Assembly: GCA_964036295.1 (NCBI GenBank)
Contig: OZ038470.1
Location: 5,435,578-5,499,577, forward strand
DNA length: 64,000 nt
Direction of reading: 5' to 3'
From: Plumapathes pennacea
Lineage: Eukaryota; Cnidaria; Anthozoa; Antipatharia; Myriopathidae
In this document: positions 25,448-35,316 of the stretch, in pieces
How positions within the stretch are numbered: position 1 is the first letter of the stretch
Layout: each line of letters opens with the position of its first letter
The notes under the pieces: model-generated
What the model was told of the DNA's origin: nothing
Database searches by the model: none
The model's input: only the letters and a program-made list of their open reading frames with translations
Program-made: the position numbers and the translations under genes

Positions 25448-26205
25448 ATGCGAGTTCGAGAAACAAAACGGTATGGTTCCCACAGTAAACGAGTACCCTT
25501 GGAGTCGGACCTCAACTCGTTGCAATTGAAGGGGACAAGCTGCAGTGACCACATCTTTGACGTGCGTATTGCCAGTGCTAAGGGACTCGTCAAGAAAGAA
25601 GTTCGGTTTAATAGCTCTATACAGGTCAGACACATCCCCTGTAGGACCAGAGAAGACAACTCTGAAGGCAGAGGGAGCGCGCGGAGTTGTGGGAAAACGC
25701 GCGCGACCTCCAAGCTTGACAGCACCAAAGCAACAAAGCCTTCCAAAGGAGAGAAGTACAGAAGGAGGAAAAAGCGGAGTGGACTTGGAGTTGCTACACG
25801 TCCTTCTTCAAAGCGTGAGAAAGCAGTCTTAAAGAAAGCTGAAGTAGAAGAAGGTCAAAATTTCTTAAGACGGAAACAATACGCAGAAAATACAGTCAAG
25901 ATCGGAGAAGAACATTTAGGAGATGTTGTCCGACTCACTTTTGTTGCCAAATCAGCGCCCCCACTTAGCCGGGGCGGCGGTCGACTAACGAGCTTTCACG
26001 ATGAATCAAACTTGAAATATTTAAATAGAAAAAGCATTTTAAAACTCCCTGCTAACAAACTCCGCGCCGACATCGAAGATGCACCCAAAGAGTCGAGAGA
26101 AGATGTCGGAGCAAACAATATTGCAAGTCCATCGTCCCTCCGAAGAAGCGGCCATTTCCTCCCACGGCTCAAACTTTACAGTGACATCTTCACAAAGAAA
26201 CTATC

Positions 26206-26236
<31 letters not shown>

Positions 26237-26461
26237 GCAGTAGCAGCAACAACAACAACAAAGAAACCGACTTATTCCAGCTCGCTATCAATATTAACCA
26301 GACCAAGGGAAAGGAGTGACCCGAATATTTTTACTTGTGGCGCAGAAAAGCCGTTCACCAGGCCGGAAGCGACAGATCTTCCCTCAGTGCGACCCTCCAA
26401 ATCACAACATCATTCAGTTAATAAGTTCTATTCTTCAGACTCTGGTTTTTCACAACAATGA
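25448..26461 (+). CDS. Single-exon gene; basic protein with RVxF and exact SILK PP1-docking motifs
   Basis: Intronless, 337 residues from MRVRETKRYGSHSK to a C-terminus of SSDSGFSQQ. Residues 50-54 (KEVRF) fit the RVxF consensus and are followed by NSSIQVRHIP; the gene at 22187 has the same VRF-x5-V-x2-IP spacing. Residues 196-199 are SILK, an exact match to the second classical PP1-binding motif, in the basic context NRKSILKLPANK. Other parts are Lys/Arg/Ser-rich (KYRRRKKRSG). A (CAA/ACA)n microsatellite encodes a Thr run of ten, then AVAA and four more Thr, so length probably varies between alleles. No domain is recognised. Co-occurrence of both motifs makes a PP1 regulator plausible; the phosphatase substrate cannot be inferred. 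Confidence 0.75.
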
Positions 26462-26877
26462 AACACTATGAAGTATGCAATGGAAGCTGGGCTGCTCCCT
26501 TTCAGAACTAGCTTTAGACTCGGCGTCAGCTGCCAAGCTGAACATAAAAAGAGCACTTGCCGACCACTTCTACCAAGCAAAACAAAAGCTGGGCACTTGC
26601 CGACCACATCACCGACAAAAACTCCCAAGATAACACTGCAAACTTTATCATTTTATAAAGTGTATATGATATCAAACAAATTACTATGTTATTAGCACGT
26701 GATGAAGTGAGAATCAAATCTTTGTCAGTATTTTACATAAAATATTGCAATGCAATACCTGAAGAAAGATCAATGGAAACTGTCTCTTCTCTCTAAAAAT
26801 CAGTTATCTATTAGCCATTCCGGAGTTGTGCAAAGTTGATCACTGATAAACCATTTGAAGAAATAACCCTCAAGACA

Positions 26878-27122
26878 AGAGCACATCCAAATTAGTGATG
26901 AGTTCAGTTCCAGGTTTCAACACGATTAGTTCATCAGAACTAATTGACTGGCGAGCTTTTAAAAATCGTTAAAATAAGAGACTTTAGTACGCGGAATTGG
27001 GGACAGCGCGTACTCCACACACCAAAGGTTCCTATTTTGTTTTTTCTTATTTTAAAAGTTCGCCAGTGAGTTTCTGATGAACCAATTGTGCTGAAACATA
27101 GAAATACAAATCTGGATGTGCT
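26878..27122. mobile_element. Foldback element with about 110-base arms
   Basis: The left arm runs AGCACATCCAAATTAGTG, GGTTTCAACACGATTAGTTC, ATCAGAA, GGCGAGCTTTTAAAA. The right arm is the complement: TTTTAAAAGTTCGCC, TTCTGATGAACCAATTGTGC, TGAAAC, CTGGATGTGCT. The two arms cover nearly the whole element. It is non-coding. Confidence 0.85.
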
Positions 27123-28476
27123 GTTTCGTGTCGGATGGTTTTTTCTTTTTTTTTTTTAATTTGATTAATCCTAATTGCGCGTGAATGACATTAAAAAACA
27201 AGATAGTGTTCTGATTAGTACCCTCGCAGGGCGCGGAGAAAAAACTGCGGGTTTGAAACTAAATCCTAAGTAAAATATGAGTGCACCTGCATTAAGGCCA
27301 AAAAAAAGTCTGCCATAAAGAAAGTTGAAAATGAAATCGAAAGTTGCGTCACCCTTCAACCCATAGGAATACGCGCAGGTGCGGTACTGTTCACACGATC
27401 AATGCAGTTTCCCGGTCGGTTTTTGATAATTCCAATGACAGCGGTTTTATCTGAAAGTGTAAAAACCACTGGTAATTGTCTTCCTGTTTATTTGCAAACA
27501 CTTCCGCGGTCAACCAATGAAGATTGTGTCATGCCCCGCTCTTTTGTTAGAACACATTGAGCAGAGAACAATACGTTTGCCTGAAAGCATTTTGTTGACA
27601 ATAGGAACAATCCATATTAAATTTAAGTAGACCGTTAGTCGCCACAAAACAATGCTTGCCATTTATTGTTGCGTCAGGCAGCTTTCAAGTCAAGAGGACG
27701 GAGAATTTGCATCAGCAACTTTATAGCTAGGGTCCTGTGGCAAGCTCTGTTGTTTGGTCTCCTAGACAAGAATACGCGGGTTTAGAGACATTTAGAGCTG
27801 AATGTAATTTACTGCTGAAGCAAATTGTCCAAGGGCATCCAGATGATTCTGTTCGCTGCTCGAATTTCACAGACAAAGGACCATAAAATTGCATGGATTA
27901 TGCAAGAAAAACCTTGAAGGTAAGAACTACTTTTAAAATCAACAATCTACCCATTTGACCGACGAGCAATGACTGATTGTAATGGCGAATTGTTGTCAGT
28001 TCCAAATCAGTTTGAGAACAAACTCCAAGCGTATTTTGTGCACTTTCCGGGTGGTTCATTCCGACATTTTAACATATTCTAGGTGCCGGCTTTTCCCTGC
28101 TAAATTTACAGAAACTATTAAAGGCAATATTCGCAGATATCACTTCGCCTTGCAGGAATTTAGATCGACGATTGCGCTAAACTAAAGTGCTAATCATGTT
28201 CGGCAACCGTTTCAGAGTAATTACTCATACCGCACATTTTTGGAGACACCCACTGAAACGATGGATACTCGGATAGACCACCCCTCCTTCCTATAGGTTT
28301 TTGAAGCATTAGGTACTTGCGCATTTTTGCCTGCGTCGCTCGTTTTCACTTGACGTATATCTATTGTATTTGCGTCGCCGGCGCTTGTTTTAACGGCTTG
28401 ACGCATATCTCTTGGCGTGCTTGCAGGCGCTTGCTTTGCTTGTACAAAACTATGCTTAGTTTGTAAAATCGTAAGG

Positions 28477-28510
28477 CTGACGAGGCCTAATAAGGCCGAA
28501 ACAGCTGTCC
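28477..28510 (+). ncRNA. Hammerhead-ribozyme-like motif
   Basis: CTGACGA, a GGCC-TAATAA-GGCC stem-loop, GAAAC and a following GTC reproduce the conserved hammerhead core (CUGANGA, stem II, GAAA, GUC cleavage triplet) in order. Stem III would be the very short palindrome ACAGCTGT. Stem I pairing is not evident, so it may be decayed or act only as a dimer. Hammerheads of this minimal type are known in Penelope-like elements and other small retroelements. Confidence 0.45.
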
Positions 28511-29113
28511 ATGGCTGCTATTACTTGGGCTCACAAAAAAATTTTTATTATTTTTTTTGGTAGATCAAGGGGTAATGCCCGCTACCACCGTGGCCTTTGT
28601 GCCCTATTCTGTGGCTCCAGCTTACCAGCACATTGTGCAGTATTCTGATTATGCTTAGTTTGGCTGACAGATGGCTAAAAGTAGAAACACTACTTACAAA
28701 GAAAATACTGAAACACAAGCAGAGGGATTACTGTGGTGTGTTACAAGTTTCTCCCTCCAACAAAGTTCCCACTAAACTTCGAACAAGTGAAGATATTATG
28801 CACTGCAATGTTGGGCAAACATTATTTTGGGCTGAGAGTAGGGAATTCTGGGCCAGGATGGTCGGTAACTACCACATGCTGTGACGCCGTTTCTCTGCAA
28901 ATATCAGTCGGTAAAATCTAGATTAACTGCATGCGTCGGCGTGGTGATAAAGACGCTGGTGTATATCAACTGAAAGTTGATCGAGGTACTGGAACTCCGT
29001 AAGAGCAACAAAATGGTCGGTATAAAATCTATATTTGCAACTGGATACATTGGAATGCTGGTTCACGTGAGGAGTTCTAAGAACTATACTGTATAGTTTG
29101 GTTTAGTTTTGTA

Positions 29114-29172
29114 AACTTGCCCCGCCGAAGGGCTAACTACGCTCGAAACATCAGCTCACACTATCTTTACGG
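29114..29172 (+). mobile_element. Retroelement 3'-end remnant with degraded hammerhead-like motif
   Basis: AAACTTGCCCCGCCGAAGGG, CTAACTACGCTCGAAACATC and the trailing ATCTTTACGG correspond closely to the copy at 36990-37052. The core first half (CGCCGA) is mutated. Confidence 0.5.
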
Positions 29173-29524
29173 CGTTAAACATGTTTATACACATGATTTA
29201 TTGTACGCTTTTTTGGTTGTAGCTGCTTTACTTGCTCCCCATAACTGCGGCGAAGATCAATGTTTTCCGTTCGCAGCTCCATGTGACTCAATATTCTTAT
29301 GCGTACAAGGAGCTGGGACCGATATCTAAACTGGAGAATGGAAAACTAAGAATGAAAAAACCCTTTATACGTCCTGATTGTTCGAAGGAAAGTCGAAGTG
29401 AACAGCGCTGAGTTACAGTTCAGTTCAAACGATTAGGCTTTAGGTCATCACTGATGGGGGGTTTCGCTCATAACTCGATATGTTTTGAGCTAAAACAACC
29501 CTTTTTAGTTGGTTTTGAACGAAA

Positions 29525-29610
29525 CCTTACAGTTAGTTAGCCAAGAGGCCGAGAGAAAATTTTGATTAATCCTGGATTACCTTAATCGGGCTTCAAAAAG
29601 CCGGGTCCAG
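29525..29610. mobile_element. GGGCCCGGTT-family MITE fragment, copy 4
   Basis: GGCCGAGAGAAAATTTTGAT, TAATCCTGGATTACC and the end GGGCTTCAAAAAGCCGGGTCC match the right half of copy 3. The left half is missing. Confidence 0.65.
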
Positions 29611-30461
29611 GTTGTTATAGGTAACCTGGGAGTGCGCACGTGCTCGCAAAGACATTTCCCGCCTTCAGCACCAAGGTGTCAGTTTCCGGAATCGATGTTG
29701 AATTCTAGAGTTTTGTGACGTTAAGTCTCCACCTTGACTGTTAGGTTAGGAAGCCACTATTTTATTTATTTTTGAAGAGTCTTTTGTAAATACATCACAT
29801 CAAGATGTCAACCACGATAGTCACTAACGACACTCTCCAAGGATCGAAATACTGAGCTGTGATTGGCTTAATATTCAAGCAATATCAAAAGAGCCATTCT
29901 AAAGGCTTGACTAATATCTATTTTAGTAAGCTTAAGTCATGAAGCCTCGGCAAGTTTTAAAGTTTTCGTGGAATCACCTGAAGCCCGCATCCGTTTTTTT
30001 TTTACAGGTGCTGATATTTGCAGTCCAAAATAAAAACGTAAACTGACTCAACGTGGGAAGCTGTCAATATTCAGATTTAATTCCAGATATAATTCTCAGC
30101 AGCGATGCGTTAATTCTTTCTTACTTTATGCCTTCTCGTAGGTCAACGGTTCTCCAATTTTCTACTGTAATTTTTGTAACAAAAAACTAGACTAGACTGC
30201 GGTCATATAATAAGCGGAACGACTCAACAGTATCTACTCGTGTGTATAGACACGACGGCTACTGCCCGAAGCTCACAACGTATTCGTCCTGCTCAAAGCA
30301 CTTGGGAGAAAAGCGTTTGATCCTTCGCTGTATATAATATATTTGGCTTGCATATGTTTCCTGTCGGCTTGGCTGTGAGTGGTCGGACGAGCAAAACCCC
30401 TAACCACCCGCCGCAACAACATGCACTCAACAAAAGGGTCGAAAACACCTGGTAACGGCTA

Positions 30462-30535
30462 GCCAATCAAAACGCTTTCTGTATAACGTGGCTTATTGGA
30501 GGGCCGGCAGAGGAGGCTTTTATATATATGCGTAA
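30462..30535 (+). promoter_or_regulatory. Probable TATA/CCAAT promoter of the ankyrin gene
   Basis: CCAATC at about 30463, inverted CCAAT (TTATTGG) at about 30494 and TTTATATATATG at 30519-30530 have textbook spacing, about 480 bases upstream of the ATG at 31012. A likely non-coding first exon would end at a GCAAAG|GTTTGT donor near 30761 and join the acceptor TGTGCTGCAG at 30980. Inferred from consensus only. Confidence 0.5.
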
Positions 30536-31011
30536 CGACACCTACTAAAGTAGCGGCGTTGCAGTCTTCAGTGGTGATGCCTTCTCGCAATTAGATCTCC
30601 TTTCTTTTGTGAAACTAAAACAATTATTTTGGCCAAGGAACGAGGACAAGCAACTTCCCTTAAGCCGGTCTTTTCCGCGCTTCAAGTGACAGTGAAATAC
30701 TTTCTCAAATCAATTTTCTAAGGACCGCATCAATCTAGTCCTCTTGGTTGTCGTCGCAAAGGTTTGTTCAATATTATTTACAGCAACACGTAGTTTATGT
30801 TCAATTTTAAGAAGCTGCATTGTTACATTCGCATCCATCTAATTTTTTATTATACTCGTATGTTTATGTTTTAGAAGTACAATAAGCACCGAGACTAATT
30901 TTCGGCGACCTTAGCTTTAAAAATCTAATCAGAACGATTTACTCGTTTCTAATCATGTGTAATAATGTTTTGTGCTGCAGTAGCAAGGTCTCGGACTGAG
31001 GGGTGGGTGAA

Positions 31012-32172
31012 ATGAGCGCCATATTCCAACAAGCTGTTCTCGACAGCGATGTTACCAAAGTAAAATTCCTCTTCAAGTACGCTCGAGGAATACGTGTGGA
31101 CCAGGCAAACAAGAATGGTATGACCGCGCTGCAGCAAGCTAGCTGGGACGGAAATATGGAACTGGTCAACTTTCTTCTCGAGAGTGGCGCCGACTTGAGC
31201 TTGGTTGACCGAGAAGGAAGAAGCGCACTTCACTTAGCCGCTCAGGCCGGGCACTTAGAAGTTGTGAGCCTCTTGGTGAATTCTGCGTGTGCCGATGTTA
31301 ACGCGAAGAACGAGCGCGGAGAGAAACCAATAGACTTAGCGAAGACAGATCAAATCCGAGCGCTTTTGTCGCAGGTCATGTTGGCAGACAATCTGAAACA
31401 ACGATGCAGCCTGACGCCGCTGGACTGGGATAGTAATGGCTGCAGCAGCAAATTGAACGTCCCTGGTTCGCGTTATTCTATTTCTAGCACATCCACCGAC
31501 TCTGGTGTCTTGGAGGACTTTGTGCCATCAGAGAGTTGTTTCGATACCAAATACTCAAAGGCGGGAAGTGTACAAGCAAGCGAGCAAAGCCACGAAACGT
31601 TGTCAGATCTTCCGCAGACTTACAGCAAAGAAACGAGCGACATCGACGCGCCAACAGCGATTCGACGCACAACATGTTCGCGAGGGAAAAGCCAGTCCTT
31701 TTCAGGAAGGCACGATTATGCTACTATTTACGAAGCCGACGCGGGAAAGCAGGGTGGGAAAGTGGGAAGGACAGTCTCGTTGCCCGTTCCTGAGAAAGAG
31801 CGATGTCATAAACGATATCCCAAGCTGGCTACAAGAGACCCTTCTCGACGCAAGACGGTTACTTTCGGAGAAACCGAGTCTCGCACAATTACGTATGACA
31901 ATTTTCGAAGACCAAGAAGTTCTTCTATGAGACGAGTTACGATGAGTACTCACGCGGAAAGGTCAGGAATACAGACTTGTTATAGCTCAGACAAAATAAC
32001 GAGAGCTACAGGTGAAGAAAAAGACAAAATTGAAAGTGCAAGAAGTCTGGGCGATTCGCGCTCGGACGCGAATTCACCAAATCTTGCTCAGAAAAGCGAG
32101 AAAATCTTCTCCCGGGAATCAAAACATAGAAAGCACGTGTTACCAGGATTTTTAACAAAAACTTTGCATTGA
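31012..32172 (+). CDS. Single-coding-exon ankyrin-repeat protein with RVxF motif; MYPT-like candidate PP1 regulator
   Basis: 386 residues starting MSAIFQQAVLDSD (first ATG in frame). Residues about 1-120 form three to four ankyrin repeats: NGMTALQQASWDGNMELVNF, EGRSALHLAAQAGHLEVVSL, then a degenerate repeat with GEKPIDLA. The NGMTAL / GADLSLVD.EGRSALH / GEKPIDLA layout resembles the PPP1R12-R16-R27 (MYPT) group. A KVKF at 16-19 lies in the first ankyrin helix, where MYPTs have RVxF just before the repeats. A second RVxF, KTVTF, is at 281-285, preceded by RR and followed by GETESRTITY. The C-terminal two thirds is Ser/Arg-rich and disordered-looking, ending KHVLPGFLTKTLH; there is no leucine zipper or CAAX box. 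It could be a divergent MYPT-like targeting subunit or an unrelated ankyrin protein. Confidence 0.8.
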   Translation: MSAIFQQAVLDSDVTKVKFLFKYARGIRVDQANKNGMTALQQASWDGNMELVNFLLESGADLSLVDREGRSALHLAAQAGHLEVVSLLVNSACADVNAKNERGEKPIDLAKTDQIRALLSQVMLADNLKQRCSLTPLDWDSNGCSSKLNVPGSRYSISSTSTDSGVLEDFVPSESCFDTKYSKAGSVQASEQSHETLSDLPQTYSKETSDIDAPTAIRRTTCSRGKSQSFSGRHDYATIYEADAGKQGGKVGRTVSLPVPEKERCHKRYPKLATRDPSRRKTVTFGETESRTITYDNFRRPRSSSMRRVTMSTHAERSGIQTCYSSDKITRATGEEKDKIESARSLGDSRSDANSPNLAQKSEKIFSRESKHRKHVLPGFLTKTLH

Positions 32173-35100
32173 TACTGGTTGAGGTTCGCTTCTCTTGTGA
32201 ACTGTGTAGTGTAAACTATGAATAATTTATCTAAGTATACAACACATATTGGTATAATAATTATTTTACATTTTGGGAAAATTGCTGTAAGAGGTCCAAG
32301 CTTGTTAAAAGACCTCCATTCAGATTACAAATGACTTTTAAAAATACCCGAAGAGTGGTTTGTAAAGCGCTTTTTAAATAATATTCAACCGGACAGCGAT
32401 ATTTGCAGAGTTTATTTTTAACATCCTGAGTCATCTGTGTTCTCAGCTGTTCTTGAAATTCGTTTCCATGGAAAATTAGGTTAATTGCCGTGCCAACAAG
32501 AAGGTACACGCTAAAAAGACTTTTTTTTTTCAGAAAGTGCAAACTTTTACAGAACTTGACAATGGCTTCTGTGCAGGAAAGAAAAAACATTGTAATATTC
32601 ATTGAATATCAACACAAAAGCAATACACCTTTTGCGCTGTTGGAGGCCTTGTTATGTTATAAAGCACTTGATATACTTGTTTCTTCTTACTGGTCCGTGA
32701 AATCTGCGGTGGGAAAATTTGTCGAAACGTCGCGGTGTTTTTCTTATAGATAGGCGTGTAATCTTTCCACTTTTCACGTCGAAGCAAGCTGTCGGATTTT
32801 ATCGACATTAAATTGAACTCATGCTGTCAGTATCAATATCAAAGAACCAATACTTAAAAACCCAAAGACCTCTTTTACTTTCCATAAAAAAATTATTTCA
32901 AAAAAATATAATTGTTCGACTAAAGTAGTGTTGACAGCGAGGTGGTACAACATATTACTTGGGTGACAACTCTGCAGATTTTGCACTATACTCGGCAAAT
33001 GAAGCTTCATTATATTGTCCGACTATATGTTTCTGTTCGTTGATTAATTTAAAGAAACAGGAAAACACAGCGAGACAAGTGGAGATGAGAAATTGACAAT
33101 GACAACTGCCCGAAACTCTGCTGTCACAGAAAGAAAACGATTCTTATGACCATGTCAATAATAATAAAAATAGCAATACAAAAATACAAATGAAAAAGAA
33201 AACGATGAGCAGTCAAGACTGGAAAAAAAAACACAGAACAGATGGCAGCAATCCATTTACTCCTCGACGCTTATCAGTACCATTTATCATTTATCCGGCT
33301 GTCTTTTGAACAGAAACAACACTCTGAATTAATGAACAGCCAGCCTTCCCGGCAACGACACTAAGCGATCTCGTATGACAGCGGCGTTATCTCTCGAGAT
33401 AGCCTCGACCCCATACAACAAACAGGAAAAACCAGTTTTGTCGGAGAACTGACGAGCAGTCCACCTCACCCGTCCCCCATAATTTTCGTGCGATTTTCGA
33501 GTTGTAGACTTCAGATAGCAATTCTCCCAACCACCAAGAAGAAATATTTGAGTGATGTTGTGAGAATCAGCTTTTATCTGAGCAAGTTGTTGGCTCACCT
33601 AAATGAAGATCACTATTATTTTTATTGTTGCTGATATTTCTTACCTGACATAAAATGTACAATGTTCTGAACGTCGTATTATTGCTCGCGGGCGTGGCCC
33701 GTCGAGCTTAAAATCACACGGCGTGTCTTTATCGTCATGTTAGTTTTTTTCTGGGTTACGAATCTGCACACCATGATTGGTTCAGATTATCACGTGATAT
33801 GCAATGACGTAATTGACTTCGAAACAACTCGATTGTGGCAGCTCGGTACTTGTGTGTAAAAGTTAACTGCATTTAATCCAAACTCCACCGTTTGGGTTTG
33901 TGGTACACGCACTGATAAACTGGATGTTAGGGAACGATTTTGGCTTGCGTTCTTTAGTTCATCGCGGAAGCTTCGAGAATAGCCGTAAACAGATGTTTGA
34001 TCAGATACCGCTGGGGGATTGCAAATATCTCTGTCGCCGCTAAATATTTAGTCCCGACGAAACTTTCTGTGGCGACACGAAATACTTCTGGGAAGAAACA
34101 GGCCGAAAACGGAAACCAAAGCTACGATGAGCTTTAGCCGCAAAACAATGGCGATTTATGCTTTACTCTGTTCATGACATCTGTTGCCTCATACGATTCT
34201 TCTGCTTATCGTACATTGCCTGTTGAAATGTTTCTTTCATTCGATCATGTAGCCTTTGTTTTGCAATGGTCATTGTATACCAGAAATGAAAAATACACCG
34301 AAATAGTCCTGAGTATTAAGTTTGCAGTCGCAAATGGACTGAACACACTGTGAACAAAATCGCAATAATATTTTAAACATGTCTCGCGTTACATTCCTCG
34401 CTTTCAATTTTATATTTGTTACAAGCACGAATACTCGAAAGCCTAATAGAAGTGAAACGCATTCAGTTAAAAAACAAGACAGACTAGTATTGAAGCAAAG
34501 GCTGGATTAATCGTGGCCTCGAGGTCAAACTGTCAAAGACAAGTCACACATTACTCAGATTTACTCGGTGGGTAACCGTTTCGCTTCTAAGCTCAAAATG
34601 CAGAGTCGCTCAACCTTTAAGAACCAAGTGTATGAGTGTTGTAATGATAGCCAAGTTCTCTATACTGTGAGAAACTGGAAGTCTCCCGGTCTTCCGCTCT
34701 TGTCCTTGCTTTCCATTTTAGTTTATTCTGCTCTCGACCCAACTAACCGGCCGCGAGCTTACTGGCAACGCCAGTCTAGTTTACACTGTTTTACGAAACA
34801 ATAAATACATTTGTATCATACACAAGTCTAAAATGTTTCGCCCTGTCACTGCCAAGACAAATTTCACTCAACCTAAGAAAACGTCCGACTCCTGAACTAC
34901 TTAGACAAACTGAAAGTTCTCAAGAGAGCAGTGTTCACGTCCAATTTCTGAACTGTCAAATGAAACTTAAAGCTGTGACCATTCAAATGAAAGCTCTCAA
35001 CGAATACATTCTAATAGCAGTGTTCAGAGACAACGTTTCTTTGAAATGAAACCTAAAGTATGACCACAGTCAAATGCAAGCTCTGAATATTAAGTACAAT

Positions 35101-35316
35101 CTACAATAGTAATTTTCACATTGATTTTTAGTGGAGATCATAGAAGAAACGAGAAAGTTGCTTATGAAGTGAAAGGAGAAAATCGACCTCGATCAGTTAT
35201 AAACTCCGTGCCTAGAAACAGATCAACTGCAAACTTCTCCATACTACACTTCTAAACAGTCAATTGTAAACCAAAAGGAGAAACTCTGGCTTGATCACGG
35301 TTAAAACGCCCGCGCA
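32173..35316. other. Intergenic region between ankyrin gene and BBS1
   Basis: No gene was recognised. About 33488-33590 is a fragment of the dispersed CCTTTCACTCCCAA family (TTCTCCCAACC, TGAGTGATGTTGTGAGAAT). About 34865-35110 contains repeated TTTCTGAACTGTCAAATGAA-like units that also occur near 59070-59290 and 7890-7970. Confidence 0.5.
34865..35110. repeat. Dispersed repeat with GAACTGTCAAATGAAA units
   Basis: Units reading GTTCTCAAGAGAGCAGTGTT, CTGAACTGTCAAATGAAAC and GTGACCA-TTCAAATG recur imperfectly two to three times. The complement (GGTTTCATTTGACAGTTnAGG, GGAAGTGAACACTGCT) recurs in 59070-59290, and a single unit is at 7890-7970. Confidence 0.65.

Larger units (their letters stand above)
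26462..30480. other. Intergenic region rich in transposon remnants
   Basis: No protein-coding gene was recognised. It contains the foldback at 26878-27122, hammerhead-like motifs at 28477-28510 and 29114-29165, and a truncated GGGCCCGGTT-family fragment at about 29525-29610. A 95-codon frame at 28597-28884 has no recognisable content. Confidence 0.5.

Noticed and set aside
28597..28884. 95-codon frame MCPILWLQLTST
   Set aside because: It lies amid retroelement remnants and shows no reverse transcriptase or endonuclease motif.
31505..31930. Long alternative frames over the ankyrin gene
   Set aside because: They are shadows of the conserved ankyrin-encoding frame.
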